Shown: piece after piece, positions 8,411 to 16,546 of the stretch
Position numbering within the stretch: the stretch's first letter is position 1
How the letters are laid out: each line of letters starts with the position of its first letter
Source of the DNA: an uncultured bacterium
GTDB lineage: Bacteria > Vulcanimicrobiota > Xenobia > Xenobiales > Xenobiaceae
Assembly (NCBI GenBank): GCA_934644775.1
Contig: CAKUDB010000004.1
Location: 67,564 to 131,563, forward strand
Reading direction: 5' to 3'
DNA: 64,000 nucleotides
Notes under the pieces: generated by a model
Databases searched by the model: none
Told to the model about the DNA's origin: nothing
Seen by the model: only the letters and a program-made list of their open reading frames with translations
Translations under genes and position numbers: made by a program

Positions 8411-9826
8411 ATGCAAATGCTCGGCAATGTGTCCTCAGTCTTTTCCAATGTAGGAAAGAATATTGCCCAATCCTCCAATTCCACTTTCACTTCTCCACTT
8501 AGCAAAGGAGCTAACGGAGCTTATACGAGCTTTACCGCTCGGGGGGCTTCAACTGCTCAGTTTCAGCCTGGGCAAAATCTCTTCGGACAAGTGGTTGGAC
8601 GGGAACAGAATGGAAATTTCACTCTTCGCTTTGGCAATACAACTTTACAAGCTAACGGCGGATTGCCTTTCAATGTAGGACAACAGCTGAACGTAACCGT
8701 CTCTGGGCAACAGCGCGGTATGCTCACTCTGGATATGGCCAGTACGCCCTTTTCTTCGCTTAATAGTGAAACTGTTACCCAAACTTTAGTACAGCTCAAT
8801 TTGCCTATGTCCGAAGGCAATTTTATGTTGGCCAGCTCGCTGGTCGAGCATGGCGCTCCGCTCGATAAAGCTACCTTCCAAAGTATGCAAAAAGCTTTGG
8901 CCCAATTGCCACCTACTTCTGATCCGGCCGTTTTTAACTCTCGAGTGGGAGCCACTTTGTTTTTGCAAAACAGTCAGCTTCCGGTTACAGGTCGGAATAT
9001 TATGCTTTTGAGCACTTTTTTAGCTCAGAACCCACAAGTTACCCAACAACTTTTCAGTATCCAAAGTGAAGTAAGACGCCTAATAAATAATCCTGGCCAA
9101 ATCTCTTCCAAAGCTTTGGAAATTTTGAATCAGGTTCCCGGACTCTTGGGGGAGATGATCTTAGAGCCGGGCGGAAATGTAAAAGGGGCTGGCAAGCACA
9201 CAGGCAAAGCTGCCCTACTTTTTGATATGGCCAAACAAGCCGGTATCGAAACCAATTTGGGGTTGGTTGGAGGAGGAGAATCTGATTGGGAGCTTTTGGC
9301 CCTACTGCGCGAATTGCGCAAATTGACCGATACTCAAGAAGCTTCTCTAAGCGCCCTTTTCAAAAATTGTCAAAATTATGAAGATAATTTGCAAGCTCAG
9401 CGCCTGATCAATCAGGGGAAGCCCGATTCTTCTTTCGGATTTTATTATATGCAGATCCCTTTGCGCCGTGAGTTTGGCGAATCGGCCGAAGTTTGGATTC
9501 GCTACCGTTGGAAAGAAGAAGATGGCAGTCGGGTAGTCGATATCGACGACTCTCACTTAGAGTTTATAGTCAAAACCGATTCCTTAGGAGAGTTGCTCTT
9601 TAGTTTGGATATTGGGGCTGGCTATGTGGAATTGACAGCTAAGTCAGATGATGAAGCGGTTGTAGCTTGTCTGGAGGCTTACCTTCCCGTTTTACAAGAG
9701 CGGATCGAGGGATTGGGTTGGAAGAGTGGGGCTTTTGAAGCCGTTCTAAATAACCATGTCGGCGGCCACGAGCTTATGGGCTGTCAAGAACTTTCTTCTC
9801 TGGAGGGTGTCAATGTTCAAGCCTGA
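8411..9826 (+). CDS. fliK: Flagellar hook-length control protein, FliK-like
   Basis: A 471-residue protein. The C-terminal 130 residues (PLRREFGESAEVWIRYRW, then LGELLFSLDIGAGYVELTA and a helical end) fit the Flg_hook domain of FliK. This domain contacts FlhB and switches export from hook to filament subunits. Residues 50-115 form a small beta-rich domain (FGQVVGREQNGNFTLRFG), often seen in FliK-like proteins of non-enteric bacteria. The middle is helical and Gln/Asn/Leu-rich. It has no signal peptide, as expected for a flagellar export substrate. Start ATG 8411 has AAGGAGG seven bases upstream. Its 3' end overlaps the FlhB-C-like gene by 14 bases, implying translational coupling. Confidence 0.75.
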   Translation: MQMLGNVSSVFSNVGKNIAQSSNSTFTSPLSKGANGAYTSFTARGASTAQFQPGQNLFGQVVGREQNGNFTLRFGNTTLQANGGLPFNVGQQLNVTVSGQQRGMLTLDMASTPFSSLNSETVTQTLVQLNLPMSEGNFMLASSLVEHGAPLDKATFQSMQKALAQLPPTSDPAVFNSRVGATLFLQNSQLPVTGRNIMLLSTFLAQNPQVTQQLFSIQSEVRRLINNPGQISSKALEILNQVPGLLGEMILEPGGNVKGAGKHTGKAALLFDMAKQAGIETNLGLVGGGESDWELLALLRELRKLTDTQEASLSALFKNCQNYEDNLQAQRLINQGKPDSSFGFYYMQIPLRREFGESAEVWIRYRWKEEDGSRVVDIDDSHLEFIVKTDSLGELLFSLDIGAGYVELTAKSDDEAVVACLEAYLPVLQERIEGLGWKSGAFEAVLNNHVGGHELMGCQELSSLEGVNVQA

Positions 9827-10115
9827 AATTGCTAAAGTGGCTGTCAGTGTGGCCGTCTCTCCCGAAGATGGAGCCACTAAAGTGGTTAGCTCGGCCGTAG
9901 GCCAAAAGGCTGCCGAAATGATCGAGCAAGCCGAAAAAGAGGGATTGAGCATTACTCAAGACCCTCAGCTGGTGGGAGAACTACTAAAAGAGCAGGGAAG
10001 GAAGGCGGCTATTAGTCCTGAGCTTTACGAACTAATGGCCACAGTTCTAGACTTTACTCAAGAATTAAGTGATTTAAAAGCAGGGCGTTTCGCTCAGGAA
10101 GCTGATGAGGAATAA
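9813..10115 (+). CDS. FlhB cytoplasmic-domain-like protein (FlhX type)
   Basis: A 100-residue protein like the stand-alone C-terminal domain of FlhB/YscU export-switch proteins. It starts KVAVSVAVSPEDGATKVVSS, has the helical KAAEMIEQAEKEGLSITQDP segment and ends with ISPELYELMATVLDF, all typical of FlhB-CC. The membrane part of FlhB and the autocleavage motif NPTH are absent, so it corresponds to the post-cleavage domain only. ATG 9813 is chosen because TGGAGGG precedes it; a longer in-frame extension from 9756 would run further into fliK. In bacteria that carry such copies it can partly stand in for the FlhB C-terminus. Pairing with a FliK-like gene supports a role in export switching. Confidence 0.75.
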   Translation: MFKPEIAKVAVSVAVSPEDGATKVVSSAVGQKAAEMIEQAEKEGLSITQDPQLVGELLKEQGRKAAISPELYELMATVLDFTQELSDLKAGRFAQEADEE

Positions 10116-10223
10116 GTTCTGCGCTGGTAGGCCTTTCTGGTAAAAGAGGGGCCGAAGGATTTCTATAGAAACGAAAATTTGGGTTCGTATAAGGACGCGG
10201 ACCACATAGTCGGAGGTGTTCTA

Positions 10224-10997
10224 ATGCTTGAAGGGATGAGAATGGCAGCTCAGGGTATGATGACCCAAGCCGCTAAACAAGATGTCATCACTAATAACTT
10301 GGCCAATGTAGGTACCGCTGGTTTCCGTAAGGAAAGTGCCCAGATTACCTCTTTTAACGAGATCCTCAATCGTGAAGTCGGCGGCATGGACGGCATGACC
10401 CAATCTTCTTACGAGATCTCTACCGCTCCCGGTATGGAAGTTTCCGGTAAGCTCTACACCAGCTCGGTGACTCATAGTGCTCAGGGTTCATTGAAGGAGA
10501 CCGGCAACCCCTTTGATATGGCCTTGGATGATAATGGTCGCGGTTTCTTTACTATCCAGACTAAAGACGGAGTGCGTTTTACCAGAGCCGGTAATTTCCA
10601 TCTCTCTACTAATGGCGAATTGGTAACGGCCGATGGCTCCCAGGTAATGGGTCATCGCGGTCCCATTAAATTACAGGGCAGCAACTTCACCGTTTCCAAC
10701 GACGGTGTTATCTCCAGCGACGGTCGTCCCATCGACAAGATCTTGGTAGCCGTTTTCGAGAATACCGATCAATTGAAGCGCACTGGCGACAATCAGTTTA
10801 CTGCCACAACTAAAGTCAGTGCCACTAACGACTTCCAGCTTAAGCAAGGCTACGTCGAGCAAGCCAATGTCAATGCTTTAACCGAAATGGTCGACTTGAT
10901 GATGGTGACGCGCAACTACGAAGCCAACCAGAAGGTTCTTCAGGCCAACGACAAAATGTTGGAAAAGACTGTCAATAACGTCGGAGCAGTTCGCTAA
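10224..10997 (+). CDS. flgF: Flagellar basal-body rod protein FlgF-like
   Basis: A 257-residue axial protein of the FlgF/FlgG family. The N-terminus (MMTQAAKQDVITNNLANVGT) has the family signature for rod and hook proteins. The C-terminus (YVEQANVNALTEMVDLMMVT, then ARNYEANQKVLQ-like sequence) has the matching heptad-rich closing helix. The central beta domain contains GRGFFTIQTKDGVRFTRAG. It precedes a clearer FlgG, so FlgF is the likely identity; a FlgG paralog is possible. ATG 10224 is selected by CGGAGGT 7 bases upstream, although the frame opens 45 bases earlier. No signal peptide, as expected for substrates of the flagellar export apparatus. Confidence 0.85.
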   Translation: MLEGMRMAAQGMMTQAAKQDVITNNLANVGTAGFRKESAQITSFNEILNREVGGMDGMTQSSYEISTAPGMEVSGKLYTSSVTHSAQGSLKETGNPFDMALDDNGRGFFTIQTKDGVRFTRAGNFHLSTNGELVTADGSQVMGHRGPIKLQGSNFTVSNDGVISSDGRPIDKILVAVFENTDQLKRTGDNQFTATTKVSATNDFQLKQGYVEQANVNALTEMVDLMMVTRNYEANQKVLQANDKMLEKTVNNVGAVR

Positions 10998-11123
10998 CTC
11001 ACTTAAACTGACAGTTTGAAAAAATACGGTTCGTCCGCCTCGATAAAAATGGCGGACAGCCGGATTATAGTAAGAGCTTCTGTCAAGCTCGTAAAATAAG
11101 TCTGATTTGGAGGAACAAATATT

Positions 11124-11894
11124 ATGATGCGTTCGCTTTATACTGCTGCTTCCGGTATGATGGCCCAGCAGATGAATATGGATAATATTTCCAACAACCT
11201 GGCCAACGTGCAGTCCACCGGTTTCAAGAAAACTCGCGTAGATTTCCAGGACTTGCTCTATGCCACTATGCAGGATCCCGGCACCGAAGCTACCGCCGGT
11301 ACCCAGATCGGTATGGGTGTACGCGCTTCTTCTACCGAGCGTATGTTCTCTCAAGGCTCCTTGCAAAAGACTAGCAACCCTTACGACGTAGCTATTCAGG
11401 GCGACGGCTTCTTTAAGGTGACAATGCCCGATGGCACTTCCGCTTACACCCGTGACGGTGCCTTTAAGTACGATGGCGACAAAGGCGAGATCGTTACTAG
11501 CGCCGGTCAGTCTCTGGGCATTGCCGTTCCCAAAGATGTCACCAATATCGAAGTTCGCCCCAACGGTGAAGTCTTCGGTGTGCGTATCGACGGCGACGGT
11601 CAGCCCGAGAAGATCGCCCAAGTAAAGCTCACCCGCTTCCTCAATCCTGCCGGTTTGCAAGCTATCGGTGGCAACCTCTATGTTGAAACTCCCGTTGCCG
11701 GTGCCAAGACCGAGAGTATTCCCGGTGAAAATGGTCTGGGTGTTTTAGCTCAGGGCCATCTCGAGAAATCTAATATCAACGTAGTTGAAGAGATGATTTC
11801 TATCGTCCAAGCTCAGCGCGCTTTTGAAATGAACCAGAAGGGCGTCCAGGCTGCCGACGAGATGATGAGAATGACTAACCAGCTCCAGAGCTAG
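11124..11894 (+). CDS. flgG: Flagellar distal rod protein FlgG
   Basis: A 256-residue protein, close to the usual FlgG length of about 260. It begins MMRSLYTAASGMMAQQMNMD followed by ISNNLANVQSTGFKKTR, and ends with NINVVEEMISIVQAQRAFEM and a helical tail, all diagnostic. The middle includes GDGFFKVTMPDGTSAYTRDG. FlgG forms the distal rod that crosses the periplasm. A TTGGAGG ribosome site is 8 bases upstream. It follows flgF after 126 bases that contain a small hairpin (TCCGCC/GGCGGA, near 11033-11056). The P-ring and L-ring genes (flgI, flgH) and flgA, often next to flgG, are absent from this window. Confidence 0.95.
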   Translation: MMRSLYTAASGMMAQQMNMDNISNNLANVQSTGFKKTRVDFQDLLYATMQDPGTEATAGTQIGMGVRASSTERMFSQGSLQKTSNPYDVAIQGDGFFKVTMPDGTSAYTRDGAFKYDGDKGEIVTSAGQSLGIAVPKDVTNIEVRPNGEVFGVRIDGDGQPEKIAQVKLTRFLNPAGLQAIGGNLYVETPVAGAKTESIPGENGLGVLAQGHLEKSNINVVEEMISIVQAQRAFEMNQKGVQAADEMMRMTNQLQS

Positions 11895-11964
11895 TTTCTA
11901 TTGATATTTTAGCCTCAGTGCCTGAGCTTAATCGGGTGCTTGAGGCACCTAGTTGGAGGTTATT

Positions 11965-12273
11965 ATGCAGATTGAAGGCTTTACCCCTGAACCTTTAGCC
12001 CAGGCTGCTACTTCTTCTGCCCCTTCCAAGGCACAAGATGAAGCTAAGCTTCGTGAAGCTTGTCAGCAAATGGAAAGTGTTTTCCTCAACCAGATGCTCG
12101 CTCAGATGCGCAAATGCAGCGGCGCTGGTGAAGAGGGTGGACTTTTCGGCGGCAAAGATCAAGAGATGTTCCAGGGAATGCTCGATCAAGAGAGAGCTAA
12201 GGCTTGGTCACAAAATGGCGGCGTAGGTTTAGCTAGTATTCTCTTCGAGCAAATGAAGGGACAGCAAATGTAG
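11965..12273 (+). CDS. flgJ: Rod-binding protein, FlgJ N-terminal domain type
   Basis: A 102-residue protein matching the rod-binding half of FlgJ: KLREACQQMESVFLNQMLAQ, MRK, then EMFQGMLDQERAKAW and GGVGLASILFEQM. The muramidase domain of the enteric bifunctional FlgJ is missing, which is common outside Gammaproteobacteria. It would act as the rod cap or scaffold in the periplasm. ATG 11965 has TTGGAGGT seven bases upstream. Its stop codon lies in the first stem of a terminator, so it closes the flagellar block that starts at 8411. Confidence 0.85.
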   Translation: MQIEGFTPEPLAQAATSSAPSKAQDEAKLREACQQMESVFLNQMLAQMRKCSGAGEEGGLFGGKDQEMFQGMLDQERAKAWSQNGGVGLASILFEQMKGQQM

Positions 12274-12313
12274 CCTAGAGGCACTACTAGTCCCTTATTG
12301 AGGCTAGTTTTTT
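12271..12313 (+). terminator. Intrinsic terminator after flgJ
   Basis: TAGCCT (overlapping the flgJ stop) pairs with AGGCTA, followed by G and TTTTTTA. The stem is short, with a loop of about 24 bases. Confidence 0.5.
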
Positions 12314-12328
12314 ATACCTTTAGCAAAG

Positions 12329-12361
12329 AAAAGGGTGTCGGTAAGTTGCCGGTACCCTTTT
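12329..12361 (+). terminator. Second hairpin terminator after flgJ
   Basis: AAAAGGGT pairs with ACCCTTTT around an inner CGG/CCG stem. It follows the first terminator by 15 bases. Confidence 0.55.
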
Positions 12362-12399
12362 ACTTTTATGCCAAGTTTGCTTAAAAAGTTGAAAGGAAG

Positions 12400-12479
12400 A
12401 AAAGGCCTTTTGGGAAATAAAATTCCCGTCGTCAATTGATTGTTGGCGCTCTATTTAAAGGCCTTTTTATTTTTTTTTT
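12400..12479 (+). terminator. Terminator before fliA
   Basis: AAAAGGCCTTT at the left and AAAGGCCTTTTT at the right can pair across about 45 bases, followed by TATTTTTTTTTT. With the two hairpins upstream this separates the flagellar block from fliA. Confidence 0.6.
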
Positions 12480-12508
12480 GCTAATTCATATTTGAACGGA
12501 ATCCTCGT

Positions 12509-13309
12509 TTGACAGACCAGAAATTTGACATAGGGCTTCTGTGGCAGCAGTACAAAGATACTGGAGATCCGGAGTTGCAAGAGCGGTTGGTTGAGTATTA
12601 TCTACCGCTTGTGAGAGGATTGGCCGCTAAAGTTTTTGCCAAAATCAATTGCTCAGCCGAGATGGACGACCTTATCAGCGACGGTTTATTCGGATTACTT
12701 AGGGCTATCGATGGCTTTGAGCTTAGTCGCGGTTTTAAGTTCGAAACTTACGCCGTTCCTGTTGTACGCGGTGCTATATATAACGGTTTGCGTCGTATGG
12801 ATTGGTTGCCCGAGCGCACTAGGTGCAAAGCCAGAGCTTTGCAAAAGGCTATCGATAAATTTGCCACTATAAGCGGCCGCCAGCCTACCGAAGAAGAGTT
12901 GGCCCAAGAGCTTAAGATTTCGGCTGGTGAAGTTTTTGATTTAATCTCCTGTTTGGGCTGTGTCTATCTGTTGTCTTTGGATCAGCCTTTAAACGCCTCC
13001 GACACTACTGAGGGTACCATTATGGATGTGGTACCGGCTGATCCCAGTTTTTCCGATCCTTCTAGGGAATTGGAATTTTCTGAAGAGCGCAATTGTCTAT
13101 GCGCAGCTATTGGCAAGTTAGATGAGCGTGAACAATTTTTGATCAAAATGCACTATTTTAGCGGCGTAACTTTTGAAAAGATCTCCCGCCTTCTGGGGGT
13201 TTCTAAACAGCGTATCTCCCAAATGCACTCCAGAGCTGTTAAGCGTTTGCGCGATTTACTTAAAGAAGAAGATATTTCCAGCGAAGCTATGGCTGGCTTT
13301 TTTGTTTAG
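12509..13309 (+). CDS. fliA: RNA polymerase sigma factor for flagellar operons (sigma-28)
   Basis: A 266-residue FliA/WhiG-type sigma-70 family protein. Region 2 reads LVEYYLPLVRGLAAKVFAKI, then DDLISDGLFGLLRAIDGFEL and GFKFETYAVPVVRGAIYNGL. Region 3 has GRQPTEEELAQEL. Region 4 has an HTH around ISRLLGVSKQRISQMHSRAV. FliA directs late flagellar and chemotaxis genes. The likely start is TTG 12509, with only a weak upstream purine stretch. It is set apart from the flagellar genes upstream by three terminator-like hairpins and probably has its own promoter. No FlgM anti-sigma gene is in the window. Confidence 0.88.
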   Translation: MTDQKFDIGLLWQQYKDTGDPELQERLVEYYLPLVRGLAAKVFAKINCSAEMDDLISDGLFGLLRAIDGFELSRGFKFETYAVPVVRGAIYNGLRRMDWLPERTRCKARALQKAIDKFATISGRQPTEEELAQELKISAGEVFDLISCLGCVYLLSLDQPLNASDTTEGTIMDVVPADPSFSDPSRELEFSEERNCLCAAIGKLDEREQFLIKMHYFSGVTFEKISRLLGVSKQRISQMHSRAVKRLRDLLKEEDISSEAMAGFFV

Positions 13310-13439
13310 TTGCTTCTCTAGCCTGTCTGTAGAGGGAAAGGGCCTATAGTGTTGAACTTCTTAAGCCATTTTTTGTGTCCGCTCGGCTTATTATTTATTG
13401 CCTAGGCGGTTAGACGAACTTTTTTTAGGAGCGTAGGTT

Positions 13440-14612
13440 ATGGCCTCCAGTAGACGTAAATCTACCGACAACGTGCAGCGCAAGGCTGTGCGTCAGGTAG
13501 ATGCTGAAGTGCGTGAAATTTCTCCCCAGGAGAAGCGCAGAAGTATTTTTATCCAACTTGGAGTTTGGTTCCTGGTTATCGCCTTTTGTATGACTTCCGG
13601 CATTATGTGCTTCGCCGTTGGAGGTCCCGAAGAACAGAATGGTCAAGAGCAAACTCAGGGCTCTGTCGATGAAATCCAAAGTGAAATCGACCGCTACACC
13701 AAAGAAGTCGGCACCGATGCTGGCAACGTAGAAGCTTTGGCCAACTTGGGCTATTACTGGATGCAGAAGGGCGATACCCTTTCTACTGCTGAGTCCCTCA
13801 AACAAGAAGCCAAAACTAAAGCGGCTATCGACAAAAATTTAGCTGACAAAGGACAGACTCCGGCAGCCAATAAAGAAGAAGCCAAAAAGGAGATGTCTAG
13901 AGAAGAGGCTTATGCCAATGCCCGCACCTATCTTACCCAGGCTTTAGGTATCGACCAGAATTATTTGCTGGCCAAAAAGACTTTAGCCGATTTGGAAACT
14001 CGTGAAGCCCACGAGGAGGCTGCTATTAAGCTCTATCAGGAAATTATTAAGTTCTGTGATCAGCCTCTCAAGCTCAACCCTGGCGACGACGAAACCACTA
14101 TTAAAACTAGTCGCAACGTCCAAAAAGTTGAAGCTGAAGTCCAATTGGCTCGCTTATATGGTAGTAAAAAGCAATATAAAGAGGCTATGCCCCTTCTCGA
14201 TGATGCTGTCAAGATCGATCCCGGTAATATCGGCGCTTATCATGTTAAGTCTTTGATCGCTTTTGAAAATGGTGACAAGGTTGAAGGTAGCAAAGCTCTG
14301 AATAACGCTATCCTTATTGCCAAAAATATGGGCGAAATCGATCAAGCTATTCAGCTTTGCTTTGAATTGGCTCAGGTTCACCAGAGTCAAGGTGACAAAG
14401 CTGCCGCTAAAAAAGCTTATGAAGAAGCTCGCGATATGATCCCAGCCAACATGGGCGGCCAGGCAGCTCAAATGCGCTCCGCTATTCAGGCTATGATCGA
14501 CGAAATCGACGGCAAGAAACCGGCCGCCCCTGCTGCTGAAGCTACTCCGGCCCAAGCTTCTGCCGCTAGCGAAGCTACTTCCACTCAGACTCCGGCTACT
14601 GAAGCCCATTAG
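13440..14612 (+). CDS. Membrane-anchored TPR protein
   Basis: A 390-residue protein. Residues 1-35 are basic and cytoplasmic. One membrane segment lies at about 36-62 (SIFIQLGVWFLVIAFCMTSG), so the rest is probably periplasmic. TPR-like helical repeats run from about 85 to 355, for example NVEALANLGYYWMQKGDTLS, AYANARTYLTQALGIDQNYL, EAMPLLDDAVKIDPGNIGAY and IQLCFELAQVHQSQGDKAAA. The C-terminal 30 residues are Ala/Thr/Pro-rich. A good AGGAG site precedes ATG 13440. It is flanked by fliA and proS; a scaffold role in an envelope complex is an inference. Confidence 0.7.
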   Translation: MASSRRKSTDNVQRKAVRQVDAEVREISPQEKRRSIFIQLGVWFLVIAFCMTSGIMCFAVGGPEEQNGQEQTQGSVDEIQSEIDRYTKEVGTDAGNVEALANLGYYWMQKGDTLSTAESLKQEAKTKAAIDKNLADKGQTPAANKEEAKKEMSREEAYANARTYLTQALGIDQNYLLAKKTLADLETREAHEEAAIKLYQEIIKFCDQPLKLNPGDDETTIKTSRNVQKVEAEVQLARLYGSKKQYKEAMPLLDDAVKIDPGNIGAYHVKSLIAFENGDKVEGSKALNNAILIAKNMGEIDQAIQLCFELAQVHQSQGDKAAAKKAYEEARDMIPANMGGQAAQMRSAIQAMIDEIDGKKPAAPAAEATPAQASAASEATSTQTPATEAH

Positions 14613-14630
14613 TTACCTTTAACTCAAAAT

Positions 14631-14685
14631 AAGAGCCTTCGGCTATGGCTTTAATCAGCTCTAGACGGAGGCTCTTTCACCTTTT
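14631..14685 (+). terminator. Intrinsic terminator after the TPR gene
   Basis: AAGAGCCT pairs with AGGCTCTT, followed by the pyrimidine-rich tail TCACCTTTT. The tail is imperfect, so strength is uncertain. Confidence 0.5.
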
Positions 14686-14724
14686 AGAAGACATTGCCTA
14701 GAAAGGAATCTCCAACTAAACCAT

Positions 14725-16260
14725 ATGGCTAAAAATATTACTACCCGAGCTAAAGATTATTCTCAATGGTATCTCGACGTTATTAAGGCGGCCGAATTAG
14801 CCGACTATTCTCCCGTGCGCGGTTGTATGGTCATTCGTCCTTACGGCTATGCTATGTGGGAAGCTATTCAGCGTGATATGGATCGCCGCTTTAAAGCTAC
14901 CGGCCACGTCAATGCATATTTCCCCCTTTTAATTCCGGTAAGTTTCTTAGAAAAAGAAGCTCAGCATGTTGAAGGCTTCGCTATGGAGTGTGCCGTGGTC
15001 ACTCACTCTTCCTTAAAAAAGGGTGAGGATGGTCGCTTGGCAGCTAGCTCTACTTTACCTGAGCCTTTTGTAGTGCGTCCTACTTCTGAAACTATTATTG
15101 GTCATATGTATTCTCAATGGATTCAGAGCTATCGCGATTTACCCGTATTGATCAATCAATGGGCCAATGTTATGCGCTGGGAGATGCGCACCCGTCTCTT
15201 CTTGCGTACTTCCGAATTTTTATGGCAAGAAGGCCATACAGCTCACGAGACTGCTGAAGAAGCTGAAGAAGAAACTAAGCGGATGCTTAACGTTTACGCT
15301 AAGTTTGCTCACGATTTCCTGGCTATGCCGGTAGTCCAAGGGCGCAAGACCGAAAGTGAAAAGTTCCCTGGCGCGGTAAGGACTTACGCTATCGAGGCCC
15401 TTATGCAGGACGGCAAGGCTTTGCAAGCTGGTACTTCTCACTTCTTGGGCCAGAATTTTGCCAAAGCTTTCGATATTAAGTATTTAGATAGAGAAAATCA
15501 GTTGCGCCATTGCTGGACGACTTCTTGGGGCGTTTCTACTCGCTTAATCGGCGGTTTAATTATGACCCATTCCGATGATGAGGGCTTGGTATTGCCTCCT
15601 AAAGTGGCGTCTGTAGTTGGAGCTATTGTGCCTATTTATCGTTCTGACGAAGAAAAAGAGCTAGTTGTGGCCTATTGCAAGCGTTTAGCGGGAGAAATTT
15701 GTGGCCAAGCGCGTTTAGAAGCAGCTTTGCAACGTGATAAAAATAGGGAGATCGTCTCTATCTTTATCGACGATTCGGCCACTCAAAAGATCGTACTCGA
15801 TTTGCGGGAAGGTCGAGCTGTCGAAAAACACTTCTATTGGGAGCAGCGCGGCGTACCCTTCCGCTTCGAAGTTGGCCCTCGCGACGTAGCCGGTGAAGCT
15901 TTTGTTCTTAAAATACGTCACGATAATAGCAAGCAATTCTGTAAGCTTACCGAAATTAGCCACCCCTGGTTTATGGCTAAGATGAACCAAGTCCAAGAAG
16001 ATATGTATCAGAAGGCCCTTAAATATCGGGAAGAGCATACCGTCGACGTCAATACCTATGCCGAATTGAAAGAGGCTCTTACTAAGGGCGGTTTTGTGCG
16101 TTGCTGGTTTAAAGAAGATCTTGAAGCCGAAGCTAAGATCAAGGAAGAGACCAAAGCGGCTGTGCGCTGCGTACCTTTCGAGCAAACTGGCGAAACGGGC
16201 AAGTGCATTTACAGTGGTCAAGAGACTAATGAGAAGGTGCTCTTTGCTTTAGCTTATTAG
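14725..16260 (+). CDS. proS: Prolyl-tRNA synthetase, short (archaeal/eukaryotic-like) form
   Basis: A 511-residue class II aminoacyl-tRNA synthetase. It carries MVIRPYGYAMWEAIQRDMDR, the motif 2 region MRWEMRTRLFLRTSEFLWQE, GHTAHETAEEAEEET, the motif 3 region LIGGLIMTHSDDEGLVLPP, an anticodon-binding domain and the C-terminal domain that ends with the family Tyr (LFALAY). It lacks the editing insertion of the long bacterial ProRS, so it is the short type also found in many bacteria. The enzyme charges tRNA-Pro in the cytoplasm. A GAAAGGAA ribosome site is upstream. Two terminator hairpins follow, so it appears monocistronic. Confidence 0.97.
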   Translation: MAKNITTRAKDYSQWYLDVIKAAELADYSPVRGCMVIRPYGYAMWEAIQRDMDRRFKATGHVNAYFPLLIPVSFLEKEAQHVEGFAMECAVVTHSSLKKGEDGRLAASSTLPEPFVVRPTSETIIGHMYSQWIQSYRDLPVLINQWANVMRWEMRTRLFLRTSEFLWQEGHTAHETAEEAEEETKRMLNVYAKFAHDFLAMPVVQGRKTESEKFPGAVRTYAIEALMQDGKALQAGTSHFLGQNFAKAFDIKYLDRENQLRHCWTTSWGVSTRLIGGLIMTHSDDEGLVLPPKVASVVGAIVPIYRSDEEKELVVAYCKRLAGEICGQARLEAALQRDKNREIVSIFIDDSATQKIVLDLREGRAVEKHFYWEQRGVPFRFEVGPRDVAGEAFVLKIRHDNSKQFCKLTEISHPWFMAKMNQVQEDMYQKALKYREEHTVDVNTYAELKEALTKGGFVRCWFKEDLEAEAKIKEETKAAVRCVPFEQTGETGKCIYSGQETNEKVLFALAY

Positions 16261-16273
16261 TTAAAATTAAAGG

Positions 16274-16293
16274 CTACAGTTAGTTGGCTGTAG
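16274..16293 (+). terminator. Small hairpin after proS
   Basis: CTACAG pairs with CTGTAG, followed by TTTATTG. A short candidate terminator just after the proS stop. Confidence 0.4.
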
Positions 16294-16307
16294 TTTATTG
16301 GGCCAAG

Positions 16308-16367
16308 AGGCGTCGGCAATTGCGGTGTAAGCGCTTAGCTTAGAAACCGTAAGCTGGACGCCTTTTT
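16308..16367 (+). terminator. Intrinsic terminator after proS
   Basis: AGGCGTC pairs with GACGCCT across about 42 bases that contain further pairing, followed by TTTTTAT. Confidence 0.55.
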
Positions 16368-16546
16368 ATTTAAGGCAGGAGGATTCTCGAGTTCGCTAGA
16401 AGATGCCCAGAAGCGTCGTGAGGCCCCTTACTTTGGTTATAGGCATATGAGGCGCGGTTGGCGGGATTCTGAAAGCCGCTGCCTTTAGCTGATGGGCTGT
16501 TCACAGTTTTTTGTAGATTAAAGGGACGGATAGCGAGATTTCGTTT

